From contig OZ059899.1 in assembly GCA_964057225.1 (NCBI GenBank), positions 10,416,001-10,480,000 of the forward strand: 64,000 nucleotides of DNA. Direction: 5' to 3'. Below the pieces are notes generated by a model. That model was not told where the DNA came from. It saw nothing but the letters and a program-made list of their open reading frames with translations, and did not search any database. The stretch is from Auanema rhodensis (Eukaryota; Nematoda; Chromadorea; Rhabditida; Rhabditidae). Shown here piece by piece: positions 33,654 through 45,849 of this stretch. Positions within the stretch are counted from its first letter, which is position 1. Every line of letters begins with the position of its first letter. Position numbers and translations under genes: made by a program.

Positions 33654-36600
33654 ATATCCAATTTAAACTTATACATTTACTTCGATAAAGAGCCTATTAG
33701 TTTGAAATTTTATGTCTTACAGTTCTCCAACAGAACAGACTGATCCTGATTTCTCTATGATTACATAAAACTCTCGTTTGATATAAAAAAAGAAGAGGAA
33801 TAACGTTTCCAGGATGTCAATGATATCGAATCTAGTGATATTGTAAAAAAATGTAATGTCAGCTCCATAGGTTTTCTCTTAATTTCTCTCATCACAATTG
33901 TCTTAGTTTTTTTTCTCATAAGAGTTTCTGAAATTTTAGGTGAACAAGGCCGTATATATTTTTTTCTGGAATTCGAAAGCATTTGGGATGGAAATTAGAA
34001 AGAAAAGAACTAGTTTTTCCTACTTTAAAACAAACAATAAGGAATAAAATAAAAAAGATTGTTAGATATCCAATTTAAACTTATACATTTACTTCGATAA
34101 AGAGCCTATTAGTTTGAAATTTTATGTCTTACAGTTCTCCAACAGAACAGACTGATCCTGATTTCTCTATGATTATATAAAACTCTCGTTTGATATAAAA
34201 AAAGAAGAGGAATAACGTTTCCAGGATGTCAATGATATCGAATCTAGTGATATTGTAGAAAAATGTAATGTCAGCTCCATAGGTTTTCTCTTAATTTCTC
34301 TCAACACAATTGTCTTAGTTTTTTTCTCATAAGAGTTTCTGAAATCTTAGGTGAACAAGGCCGTATATATTTTTTTCTGGAATTCGAAAGCATTTGGGAT
34401 GGAAATTAGAAAGAAAAGAACTAGTTTTTCCTACTTTAAAACAAACAATAAGAAATAAAATAAAAAAGATTGTTAGATATCCAATTTAAACTTATACATT
34501 TACTTCGATAAAGAGCCTATTAGTTTGAAATTTTATGTCTTACAGTTCTCCAACAGAACAGACTGATCCTGATTTCTCTATGATTACATAAAACTCTCGT
34601 TTGATATAAAAAAAGAAGAGGAATAACGTTTCCAGGATGTCAATGATATCGAATCTAGTGATATTGTAGAAAAATGTAATGTCAGCTCCATAGGTTTTCT
34701 CTTAATTTCTCTCATCACAATTGTCTTAGTTTTTTTCTCATAAGAGTTTCTGAAATCTTAGGTGAACAAGGCCGTATATATTTTTTTCTGGAATTCGAAA
34801 GCATTTGGGATGGAAATTAGAAGGAAAAGAACTAGTTTTTCCTACTTTAAAACAAACAATAAGAAATAAAATAAAAAAGATTGTAAGATATCCAATTTAA
34901 ACTTATACATTTACTTCGATAAAGAGCCTATTAGTTTGAAATTTTATGTCTTACAGTTCTCCAACAGAACAGACTGAACCTGATTTCTCTATGATTACAT
35001 AAAACTCTCGTTTGATATAAAAAAAGAAGAGGAATAACGTTTCCAGGATGTCAATGATATCGAATCTAGTGATGTTGTGAAAAAATGTAATGTCAGCTCC
35101 ATAGGTTTTCTCTTAATTTCTCTCATCACAATTGTCTTAGTTTTTTTTCTCATAAGAGTTTCTGAAATTTTAGGTGAACAAGGCCGTATATATTTTTTTC
35201 TGGAATTCGAAAGCATTTGGGATGGAAATTAGAAAGAAAAGAACTAGTTTTTCCTACTTTAAAACAAACAATAAGAAATAAAATAAAAAAGATTGTTAGA
35301 TATCCAATTTAAACTTATACATTTACTTCGATAAAGAGCCTATTAGTTTGAAATTTTATGTCTTACAGTTCTCCAACAGAACAGACTGATCCTGATTTCT
35401 CTATGATTATATAAAACTCTCGTTTGATATAAAAAAAGAAGAGGAATAACGTTTCCAGGATGTCAATGATATCGAATCTAGTGATATTGTAGAAAAATGT
35501 AATGTCAGCTCCATAGGTTTTCTCTTAATTTCTCTCAACACAATTGTCTTAGTTTTTTTCTCATAAGAGTTTCTGAAATCTTAGGTGAACAAGGCCGTAT
35601 ATATTTTTTTCTGGAATTCGAAAGCATTTGGGATGGAAATTAGAAAGAAAAGAACTAGTTTTTCCTACTTTAAAACAAACAATAAGAAATAAAATAAAAA
35701 AGATTGTTAGATATCCAATTTAAACTTATACATTTACTTCGATAAAGAGCCTATTAGTTTGAAATTTTATGTCTTACAGTTCTCCAACAGAACAGACTGA
35801 TCCTGATTTCTCTATGATTACATAAAACTCTCGTTTGATATAAAAAAAGAAGAGGAATAACGTTTCCAGGATGTCAATGATATCGAATCTAGTGATATTG
35901 TGAAAAAATGTAATGTCAGCTCCATAGGTTTTCTCTTAATTTCTCTCATCACAATTGTCTTAGTTTTTTTTCTCATAAGAGTTTCTGAAATCTTAGGTGA
36001 ACAAGGCCGTATATATTTTTTTCTGGAATTCGAAAGCATTTGGGATGGAAATTAGAAAGAAAAGAACTAGTTTTTCCTACTTTAAAACAAACAACAAGAA
36101 ATAAAATAAAAAAGATTGTTAGATATCCAATTTAAACTTATACATTTACTTCGATAAAGAGCCTATTAGTTTCAAATTCTATGTCTTACAGTTCTCCAAC
36201 AGAACAGACTGATCCTGAATTCTCTATGATTATATAAAACTCTCGTTTGATATAAAAAAAGAAGAGGAATAACGTTTCTAGGATGTCAATGATATCGAAT
36301 CTAGTGATATTGTAGAAAAATGTAATGTCAGCTCCATAGGTTTTCTCTTAATTTCTCTCATCACAATTGTCTTAGTTTTTTTTCTCATAAGAGTTTCTGA
36401 AATCTTAGGTGAACAAAGCCGTATATATTTTTTTCTGGAATTCGAAAGCATTTGGGATGGATATTAGAAGGAAAAGAACTAGTTTTTCCTACTTTAAAAC
36501 AAACAATAAGAAATAAAATAAAAAAGATTGTTAGATATCCAATTTAAACTTATACATTTACTTTGATAAAGAGCCTATTAGTTTGAAATTTTATGTCTTA

Positions 36601-36946
36601 CAGTTCTCCAACAGAACAGACTGATCCTGATTTCTCTATGATTACATAAAACTCTCGTTTGATATAAAAAAAGAAGAGGAATAACGTTTCCAGGATGTCA
36701 ATGATATCGAATCTAGTGATATTGTAGAAAAATGTAATGTCAGCTCCATAGGTTTTCTCTTAATTTCTCTCATCACAATTGTCTTAGTTTTTTTTCTCAT
36801 TAGAGTTTCTGAAATCTTAGGTGAACAAGGCCGTATATATTTTTTTCTGGAATTCGAAAACATTTGGGATGGACATTAGAAGAAAAAGAACTAGTTTTTC
36901 CTACTTTAAAACAAACAAAAAAAAATAAAATGAAAAAGATTGTTAG
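33654..36946 (+). repeat. Run of 8 short units
   Basis: Type-A units. The unit covering 34,961-34,985 has GACTGAACCTG, and the next-to-last unit has TTTCAAATTCTATG with the AAAGCCG stub. The last one ends in a long-style A-run although it keeps CTACTTT. Confidence 0.94.
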
Positions 36947-37314
36947 ATATCCAATTTAAACTTATACATTTACTTCGATAAAGAGCCTATTAGTTTGAAA
37001 TTTTATGTCTTACAGTTCTCCAACAGAACAGACTGATCCTGATTTCTCTATGATTACATAAAACTCTCGTTTGATATAAAAAAAGAAGAGGAATAACGTT
37101 TCCAGGATGTCAATGATATCGAATCTAGTGATATTGTAAAAAAATGTAATGTCAGCTCCATAAGTTTTCTCTTAATTTCTCTCATCACAATTGTCTTAGT
37201 TTTTTTTTCTCATAAGAGTTTCTTGTCAGCTCCATAGGTTTTCTCTTAATTTCTCTCATCACAATAGTCTTAGTTTTTTTTCTCATAAGAGTTTCTGAAA
37301 TCCTAGTTGAACAA

Positions 37315-37387
37315 GGCCGCGTGGCGCAATGGATAACGCGTCTGCCTACGGAGCAGAAGATTGTAGGTTCGAATCCTGCCGTGGTCG
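37315..37387 (+). tRNA. tRNA-Arg(ACG), copy 17
   Basis: Identical to copy 1, in unit 36947-37629 (683 bp, one extra T in the left duplication copy). Confidence 0.97.
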
Positions 37388-37629
37388 TAAATTTTTTTCA
37401 TTTCACTTGTCATTTACAAAAATCAAATTTATCTTCTTCAACGATTATTTTTGCAATGTGTCATAAAAATTTCACAGTTGAACAAAACGTTTTTTAAGAA
37501 TTTTTTTTGTTGTCAACATATATATTTTCCTGGAATTCGAAAGCATTTGGGATGGAAATTAGAAAGAAAAGAACTAGTTTTTCCTATTTTAAAACAAACA
37601 AAAAAAAATAAAATGAAAAAGATTGTTAG

Positions 37630-40600
37630 ATATCCAATTTAAACTTATACATTTACTTCGATAAAGAGCCTATTAGTTTGAAATTTTATGTCTTACAGTT
37701 CTCCAACAGAACAGACTGATCCTGATTTCTCTATGATTACATAAAACTCTCGTTTGATATAAAAAAAGAAGAGGAATAACGTTTCCAGGATGTCAATGAT
37801 ATCGAATCTAGTGATATTGTAAAAAAATGTAATGTCAGCTCCATAGGTTTTCTCTTAATTTCTCTCATCACAATTGTCTTAGTTTTTTTTCTCATAAGAG
37901 TTTCTGAAATTTTAGGTGAACAAGGCCGTATATATTTTTTTCTGGAATTCGAAAGCATTTGGGATGGAAATTAGAAAGAAAAGAACTAGTTTTTCCTACT
38001 TTAAAACAAACAATAAGAAATAAAATAAAAAAGATTGTTAGATATCCAATTTAAACTTATACATTTACTTCGATAAAGAGCCTATTAGTTTGAAATTTTA
38101 TGTCTTACAGTTCTCCAACAGAACAGACTGATCCTGATTTCTCTATGATTACATAAAACTCTCGTTTGATATAAAAAAAGAAGAGGAATAACGTTTCCAG
38201 GATGTCAATGATATCGAATCTAGTGATATTGTAAAAAAATGTAATGTCAGCTCCATAGGTTTTCTCTTAATTTCTCTCATCACAATTGTCTTAGTTTTTT
38301 TTCTCATAAGAGTTTCTGAAATTTTAGGTGAACAAGGCCGTATATATTTTTTTCTGGAATTCGAAAGCATTTGGGATGGAAGTTAGAAAGAAAAGAACTA
38401 GTTTTTCCTACTTTAAAACAAACAATAAGAAATAAAATAAAAAAGATTGTTAGATATCCAATTTAAACTTATACATTTACTTCGATAAAGAGCCTATTAG
38501 TTTGAAATTTTATGTCTTACAGTTCTCCAACAGAACAGACTGATCCTGATTTCTCTATGATTACATAAAACTCTCGTTTGATATACAAAAAGGAGAGGAA
38601 TAACGTTTCCAGGATATCAATGATATCGAATCTAGTGATATTGTAGAAAAATGTAATGTCAGCTTCATAGTTTTTCTCTTAATTTCTCTCAACACAATTG
38701 TCTTAGTTTTTTTCTCATAAGAGTTTCTGAAATCTTAGGTGAACAAGGCCGTATATATTTTTTTCTGGAATTCGAAAGCATTTGGGATGGAAATTAGAAA
38801 GAAAAGAACTAGTTTTTCCTACTTTAAAACAAACAATAAGAAATAAAATAAAAAAGATTGTTAGATATCCAATTTAAACTTATACATTTACTTCGATAAA
38901 GAGCCTATTAGTTTGAAATTTTATGTCTTACAGTTCTCCAACAGAACAGACTGATCCTGATTTCTCTATGATTACATAAAACTCTCGTTTGATATAAAAA
39001 AAGAAGAGGAATAACGTTTCCAGGATGTCAATGATATCGAATCTAGTGATATTGTAGAAAAATGTAATGTCAGCTCCATAGGTTTTCTCTTAATTTCTCT
39101 CATCACAATTGTCTTAGTTTTTTTCTCATAAGAGTTTCTGAAATCTTAGGTGAACAAGGCCGTATATATTTTTTTCTGGAATTCGAAAGCATTTGGGATG
39201 GAAATTAGAAAGAAAAGAACTAGTTTTTCCTACTTTAAAACAAACAATAAGAAATAAAATAAAAAAGATTGTTAGATATCCAATTTAAACTTATACATTT
39301 ACTTCGATAAAGAGCCTATTAGTTTGAAATTTTATGTCTTACAGTTCTCCAACAGAACAGACTGATCCTGATTTCTCTATGATTATATAAAACTCTCGTT
39401 TGATATAAAAAAAGAAGAGGAATAACGTTTCCAGGATGTCAATGATATCGAATCTAGTGATATTGTAGAAAAATGTAATGTCAGCTCCATAGGTTTTCTC
39501 TTAATTTCTCTCAACACAATTGTCTTAGTTTTTTTCTCATAAGAGTTTCTGAAATCTTAGGTGAACAAGGCCGTATATATTTTTTTCTGGAATTCGAAAG
39601 CATTTGGGATGGAAATTAGAAAGAAAAGAACTAGTTTTTCCTACTTTAAAACAAACAATAAGAAATAAAATAAAAAAGATTGTTAGATATCCAATTTAAA
39701 CTTATACATTTACTTCAATAAAGAGCCTATTAGTTTGAAATTTTATGTCTTACAGTTCTCCAACAGAACAGACTGATCCTGATTTCTCTATGATTACATA
39801 AAACTCTCGTTTGATATAAAAAAAGAAGAGGAATAACGTTTCCAGGATGTCAATGATATCGAATCTAGTGATATTGTGAAAAAATGTAATGTCAGCTCCA
39901 TAGGTTTTCTCTTAATTTCTCTCATCACAATTGTCTTAGTTTTTTTTCTCATAAGAGTTTCTGAAATCTTAGGTGAACAAGGCCGTATATATTTTTTTCT
40001 GGAATTCGAAAGCATTTGGGATGGAAATTAGAAAGAAAAGAACTAGTTTTTCCTACTTTAAAACAAACAATAAGAAATAAAATAAAAAAGATTGTTAGAT
40101 ATCCAATTTAAACTTATACATTTACTTCGATAAAGAGCCTATTAGTTTCAAATTCTATGTCTTACAGTTCTCCAACAGAACAGACTGATCCTGAATTCTC
40201 TATGATTATATAAAACTCTCGTTTGATATAAAAAAAGAAGAGGAATAACGTTTCCAGGATGTCAATGATATCGAATCTAGTGATATTGTAGAAAAATGTA
40301 ATGTCAGCTCCATAGGTTTTCTCTTAATTTCTCTTATCACAATTGTCTTAGTTTTTTTTCTCATAAGAGTTTCTGAAATCTTAGGTGAACAAAGCCGTAT
40401 ATATTTTTTTCTGGAATTCGAAAGCATTTGGGATGGATATTAGAAGGAAAAGAACTAGTTTTTCCTACTTTAAAACAAACAATAAGAAATAAAATAAAAA
40501 AGATTGTTAGATATCCAATTTAAACTTATACATTTACTTTGATAAAGAGCCTATTAGTTTGAAATTTTATGTCTTACAGTTCTCCAACAGAACAGACTGA

Positions 40601-40922
40601 TCCTGATTTCTCTATGATTACATAAAACTCTCGTTTGATATAAAAAAAGAAGAGGAATAACGTTTCCAGGATGTCAATGATATCGAATCTAGTGATATTG
40701 TAGAAAAATGTAATGTCAGCTCCATAGGTTTTCTCTTAATTTCTCTCATCACAATTGTCTTAGTTTTTTTTCTCATTAGAGTTTCTGAAATCTTAGGTGA
40801 ACAAGGCCGTATATATTTTTTTCTGGAATTCGAAAACATTTGGGATGGACATTAGAAGAAAAAGAACTAGTTTTTCCTACTTTAAAACAAACAAAAAAAA
40901 ATAAAATGAAAAAGATTGTTAG
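37630..40922 (+). repeat. Run of 8 short units with one A/B hybrid
   Basis: Seven type-A units and one hybrid. The unit from about 38,454 is type B on the left (TACAAAAAGGAGAGG, GATATCAATG, GCTTCATAGT) and type A on the right (CAACACAATTG, TCTTAG, AGGTGAAC). Confidence 0.94.
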
Positions 40923-41289
40923 ATATCCAATTTAAACTTATACATTTACTTCGATAAAGAGCCTATTAGTTTGAAATTTTATGTCTTACAGTTCTCCAAC
41001 AGAACAGACTGATCCTGATTTCTCTATGATTACATAAAACTCTCGTTTGATATAAAAAAAGAAGAGGAATAACGTTTCCAGGATGTCAATGATATCGAAT
41101 CTAGTGATATTGTAAAAAAATGTAATGTCAGCTCCATAAGTTTTCTCTTAATTTCTCTCATCACAATTGTCTTAGTTTTTTTTCTCATAAGAGTTTCTTG
41201 TCAGCTCCATAGGTTTTCTCTTAATTTCTCTCATCACAATAGTCTTAGTTTTTTTTCTCATAAGAGTTTCTGAAATCCTAGTTGAACAA

Positions 41290-41362
41290 GGCCGCGTGGC
41301 GCAATGGATAACGCGTCTGCCTACGGAGCAGAAGATTGTAGGTTCGAATCCTGCCGTGGTCG
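41290..41362 (+). tRNA. tRNA-Arg(ACG), copy 18
   Basis: Identical to copy 1. The base pattern after the gene is TCAA before T7, not TAAA. Its unit (40923-41604, 682 bp) ends with the short-unit tail (AATAAGAAATAAAATAAAAAAG), showing exchange with a short unit in the right arm. Confidence 0.97.
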
Positions 41363-41604
41363 TCAATTTTTTTCATTTCACTTGTCATTTACAAAAATCA
41401 AATTTATCTTCTTCAACGATTATTTTTGCAATGTGTCATAAAAATTTCACAGTTGAACAAAACGTTTTTTAAGAATTTTTTTTGTTGTCAACATATATAT
41501 TTTCCTGGAATTCGAAAGCATTTGGGATGGAAATTAGAAAGAAAAGAACTAGTTTTTCCTATTTTAAAACAAACAATAAGAAATAAAATAAAAAAGATTG
41601 TTAG

Positions 41605-44485
41605 ATATCCAATTTAAACTTATACATTTACTTCGATAAAGAGCCTATTAGTTTGAAATTTTATGTCTTACAGTTCTCCAACAGAACAGACTGATCCTGA
41701 TTTCTCTATGATTACATAAAACTCTCGTTTGATATAAAAAAAGAAGAGGAATAACGTTTCCAGGATGTCAATGATATCGAATCTAGTGATATTGTAAAAA
41801 AATGTAATGTCAGCTCCATAGGTTTTCTCTTAATTTCTCTCATCACAATTGTCTTAGTTTTTTTTCTCATAAGAGTTTCTGAAATTTTAGGTGAACAAGG
41901 CCGTATATATTTTTTTCTGGAATTCGAAAGCATTTGGGATGGAAGTTAGAAAGAAAAGAACTAGTTTTTCCTACTTTAAAACAAACAATAAGAAATAAAA
42001 TAAAAAAGATTGTTAGATATCCAATTTAAACTTATACATTTACTTCGATAAAGAGCCTATTAGTTTGAAATTTTATGTCTTACAGTTCTCCAACAGAACA
42101 GACTGATCCTGATTTCTCTATGATTACATAAAACTCTCGTTTGATATACAAAAAGGAGAGGAATAACGTTTCCAGGATATCAATGATATCGAATCTAGTG
42201 ATATTGTAGAAAAATGTAATGTCAGCTTCATAGTTTTTCTCTTAATTTCTCTCAACACAATTGTCTTAGTTTTTTTCTCATAAGAGTTTCTGAAATCTTA
42301 GGTGAACAAGGCCGTATATATTTTTTTCTGGAATTCGAAAGCATTTGGGATGGAAATTAGAAAGAAAAGAACTAGTTTTTCCTACTTTAAAACAAACAAT
42401 AAGAAATAAAATAAAAAAGATTGTTAGATATCCAATTTAAACTTATACATTTACTTCGATAAAGAGCCTATTAGTTTGAAATTTTATGTCTTACAGTTCT
42501 CCAACAGAACAGACTGATCCTGATTTCTCTATGATTACATAAAACTCTCGTTTGATATAAAAAAAGAAGAGGAATAACGTTTCCAGGATGTCAATGATAT
42601 CGAATCTAGTGATATTGTAGAAAAATGTAATGTCAGCTCCATAGGTTTTCTCTTAATTTCTCTCATCACAATTGTCTTAGTTTTTTTCTCATAAGAGTTT
42701 CTGAAATCTTAGGTGAACAAGGCCGTATATATTTTTTTCTGGAATTCGAAAGCATTTGGGATGGAAATTAGAAAGAAAAGAACTAGTTTTTCCTACTTTA
42801 AAACAAACAATAAGAAATAAAATAAAAAAGATTGTTAGATATCCAATTTAAACTTATACATTTACTTCGATAAAGAGCCTATTAGTTTGAAATTTTATGT
42901 CTTACAGTTCTCCAACAGAACAGACTGATCCTGATTTCTCTATGATTATATAAAACTCTCGTTTGATATAAAAAAAGAAGAGGAATAACGTTTCCAGGAT
43001 GTCAATGATATCGAATCTAGTGATATTGTAGAAAAATGTAATGTCAGCTCCATAGGTTTTCTCTTAATTTCTCTCAACACAATTGTCTTAGTTTTTTTCT
43101 CATAAGAGTTTCTGAAATCTTAGGTGAACAAGGCCGTATATATTTTTTTCTGGAATTCGAAAGCATTTGGGATGGAAATTAGAAAGAAAAGAACTAGTTT
43201 TTCCTACTTTAAAACAAACAATAAGAAATAAAATAAAAAAGATTGTTAGATATCCAATTTAAACTTATACATTTACTTCAATAAAGAGCCTATTAGTTTG
43301 AAATTTTATGTCTTACAGTTCTCCAACAGAACAGACTGATCCTGATTTCTCTATGATTACATAAAACTCTCGTTTGATATAAAAAAAGAAGAGGAATAAC
43401 GTTTCCAGGATGTCAATGATATCGAATCTAGTGATATTGTGAAAAAATGTAATGTCAGCTCCATAGGTTTTCTCTTAATTTCTCTCATCACAATTGTCTT
43501 AGTTTTTTTTCTCATAAGAGTTTCTGAAATCTTAGGTGAACAAGGCCGTATATATTTTTTTCTGGAATTCGAAAGCATTTGGGATGGAAATTAGAAAGAA
43601 AAGAACTAGTTTTTCCTACTTTAAAACAAACAATAAGAAATAAAATAAAAAAGATTGTTAGATATCCAATTTAAACTTATACATTTACTTCGATAAAGAG
43701 CCTATTAGTTTCAAATTCTATGTCTTACAGTTCTCCAACAGAACAGACTGATCCTGAATTCTCTATGATTATATAAAACTCTCGTTTGATATAAAAAAAG
43801 AAGAGGAATAACGTTTCCAGGATGTCAATGATATCGAATCTAGTGATATTGTAGAAAAATGTAATGTCAGCTCCATAGGTTTTCTCTTAATTTCTCTTAT
43901 CACAATTGTCTTAGTTTTTTTTCTCATAAGAGTTTCTGAAATCTTAGGTGAACAAAGCCGTATATATTTTTTTCTGGAATTCGAAAGCATTTGGGATGGA
44001 TATTAGAAGGAAAAGAACTAGTTTTTCCTACTTTAAAACAAACAATAAGAAATAAAATAAAAAAGATTGTTAGATATCCAATTTAAACTTATACATTTAC
44101 TTTGATAAAGAGCCTATTAGTTTGAAATTTTATGTCTTACAGTTCTCCAACAGAACAGACTGATCCTGATTTCTCTATGATTACATAAAACTCTCGTTTG
44201 ATATAAAAAAAGAAGAGGAATAACGTTTCCAGGATGTCAATGATATCGAATCTAGTGATATTGTAGAAAAATGTAATGTCAGCTCCATAGGTTTTCTCTT
44301 AATTTCTCTCATCACAATTGTCTTAGTTTTTTTTCTCATTAGAGTTTCTGAAATCTTAGGTGAACAAGGCCGTATATATTTTTTTCTGGAATTCGAAAAC
44401 ATTTGGGATGGACATTAGAAGAAAAAGAACTAGTTTTTCCTACTTTAAAACAAACAAAAAAAAATAAAATGAAAAAGATTGTTAG
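41605..44485 (+). repeat. Run of 7 short units
   Basis: A counterpart of 38,042-40,922 at an offset of 3,563 bp, including the A/B hybrid (about 42,017-42,426) and the GGAAGTTAG variant near 41,942. Confidence 0.94.
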
Positions 44486-44852
44486 ATATCCAATTTAAAC
44501 TTATACATTTACTTCGATAAAGAGCCTATTAGTTTGAAATTTTATGTCTTACAGTTCTCCAACAGAACAGACTGATCCTGATTTCTCTATGATTACATAA
44601 AACTCTCGTTTGATATAAAAAAAGAAGAGGAATAACGTTTCCAGGATGTCAATGATATCGAATCTAGTGATATTGTAAAAAAATGTAATGTCAGCTCCAT
44701 AAGTTTTCTCTTAATTTCTCTCATCACAATTGTCTTAGTTTTTTTTCTCATAAGAGTTTCTTGTCAGCTCCATAGGTTTTCTCTTAATTTCTCTCATCAC
44801 AATAGTCTTAGTTTTTTTTCTCATAAGAGTTTCTGAAATCCTAGTTGAACAA

Positions 44853-44925
44853 GGCCGCGTGGCGCAATGGATAACGCGTCTGCCTACGGAGCAGAAGATT
44901 GTAGGTTCGAATCCTGCCGTGGTCG
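44853..44925 (+). tRNA. tRNA-Arg(ACG), copy 19
   Basis: Identical to copy 1, in unit 44486-45167 (682 bp). It shares the TCAA flank with copy 18 but has the normal long-unit tail. Confidence 0.97.
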
Positions 44926-45534
44926 TCAATTTTTTTCATTTCACTTGTCATTTACAAAAATCAAATTTATCTTCTTCAACGATTATTTTTGCAATGTGTC
45001 ATAAAAATTTCACAGTTGAACAAAACGTTTTTTAAGAATTTTTTTTGTTGTCAACATATATATTTTCCTGGAATTCGAAAGCATTTGGGATGGAAATTAG
45101 AAAGAAAAGAACTAGTTTTTCCTATTTTAAAACAAACAAAAAAAAATAAAATGAAAAAGATTGTTAGATATCCAATTTAAACTTATACATTTACTTCGAT
45201 GAAGAGCCTATTAGTTTGAAATTTTATGTCTTACAGTTCTCCAACAGAACAGACTGATCCTGATTTCACTATGATTACATAAAACTCTCGTTTGATATAA
45301 AAAAAGAAGAGGAATAACGTTTCCAGGATGTCAATGATATCGAATCTAGTGATATTGTAAAAAAATGTAATGTCAGCTCCATAAGTTTTCTCTTAATTTC
45401 TCTCATCACAATTGTCTTAGTTTTTTTTCTCATAAGAGTTTCTTGTCAGCTCCATAGGTTTTCTCTTAATTTCTCTCATCACAATAGTCTTAGTTTTTTT
45501 TCTCATAAGAGTTTCTGAAATCCTAGTTGAACAA

Positions 45535-45607
45535 GGCCGCGTGGCGCAATGGATAACGCGTCTGCCTACGGAGCAGAAGATTGTAGGTTCGAATCCTGCC
45601 GTGGTCG
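45535..45607 (+). tRNA. tRNA-Arg(ACG), copy 20
   Basis: Identical to copy 1, in unit 45168-45849 (682 bp), directly abutting the unit of copy 19. The flank reverts to TAAA. The left arm has private changes (GATGAAGAGCC, TTTCACTATG). Confidence 0.97.
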
Positions 45608-45849
45608 TAAATTTTTTTCATTTCACTTGTCATTTACAAAAATCAAATTTATCTTCTTCAACGATTATTTTTGCAATGTGTCATAAAAATTTCACAGTTG
45701 AACAAAACGTTTTTTAAGAATTTTTTTTGTTGTCAACATATATATTTTCCTGGAATTCGAAAGCATTTGGGATGGAAATTAGAAAGAAAAGAACTAGTTT
45801 TTCCTATTTTAAAACAAACAAAAAAAAATAAAATGAAAAAGATTGTTAG

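Larger units (their letters stand above)
32972..45849 (+). repeat. 3,976-bp higher-order repeat (3,975/3,976/3,563 bp) plus two terminal tRNA units
   Basis: Copies start at 32972, 36947 and 40923. Each opens with a 682-683-bp tRNA unit followed by 8, 8 and 7 short units. The third copy is 413 bp shorter because the short unit at 37,630-38,041 of copy 2 has no counterpart. Two more 682-bp tRNA units (44486-45167 and 45168-45849) follow side by side. Shared markers are TTTCAAATTCTATG, CCTGAATTCTC, AAAGCCG, CTCTTATCAC and GAAAACATTTGGGATGGACATT. Confidence 0.9.

Noticed and set aside
41172-41366. 64-codon antisense ORF over the tRNA (also at 44,735)
   Set aside because: GFEPTIFCSVGRRVIHCATRP is the antisense translation of the tRNA. 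It opens only where the flank has TCAA, which creates the ATG.
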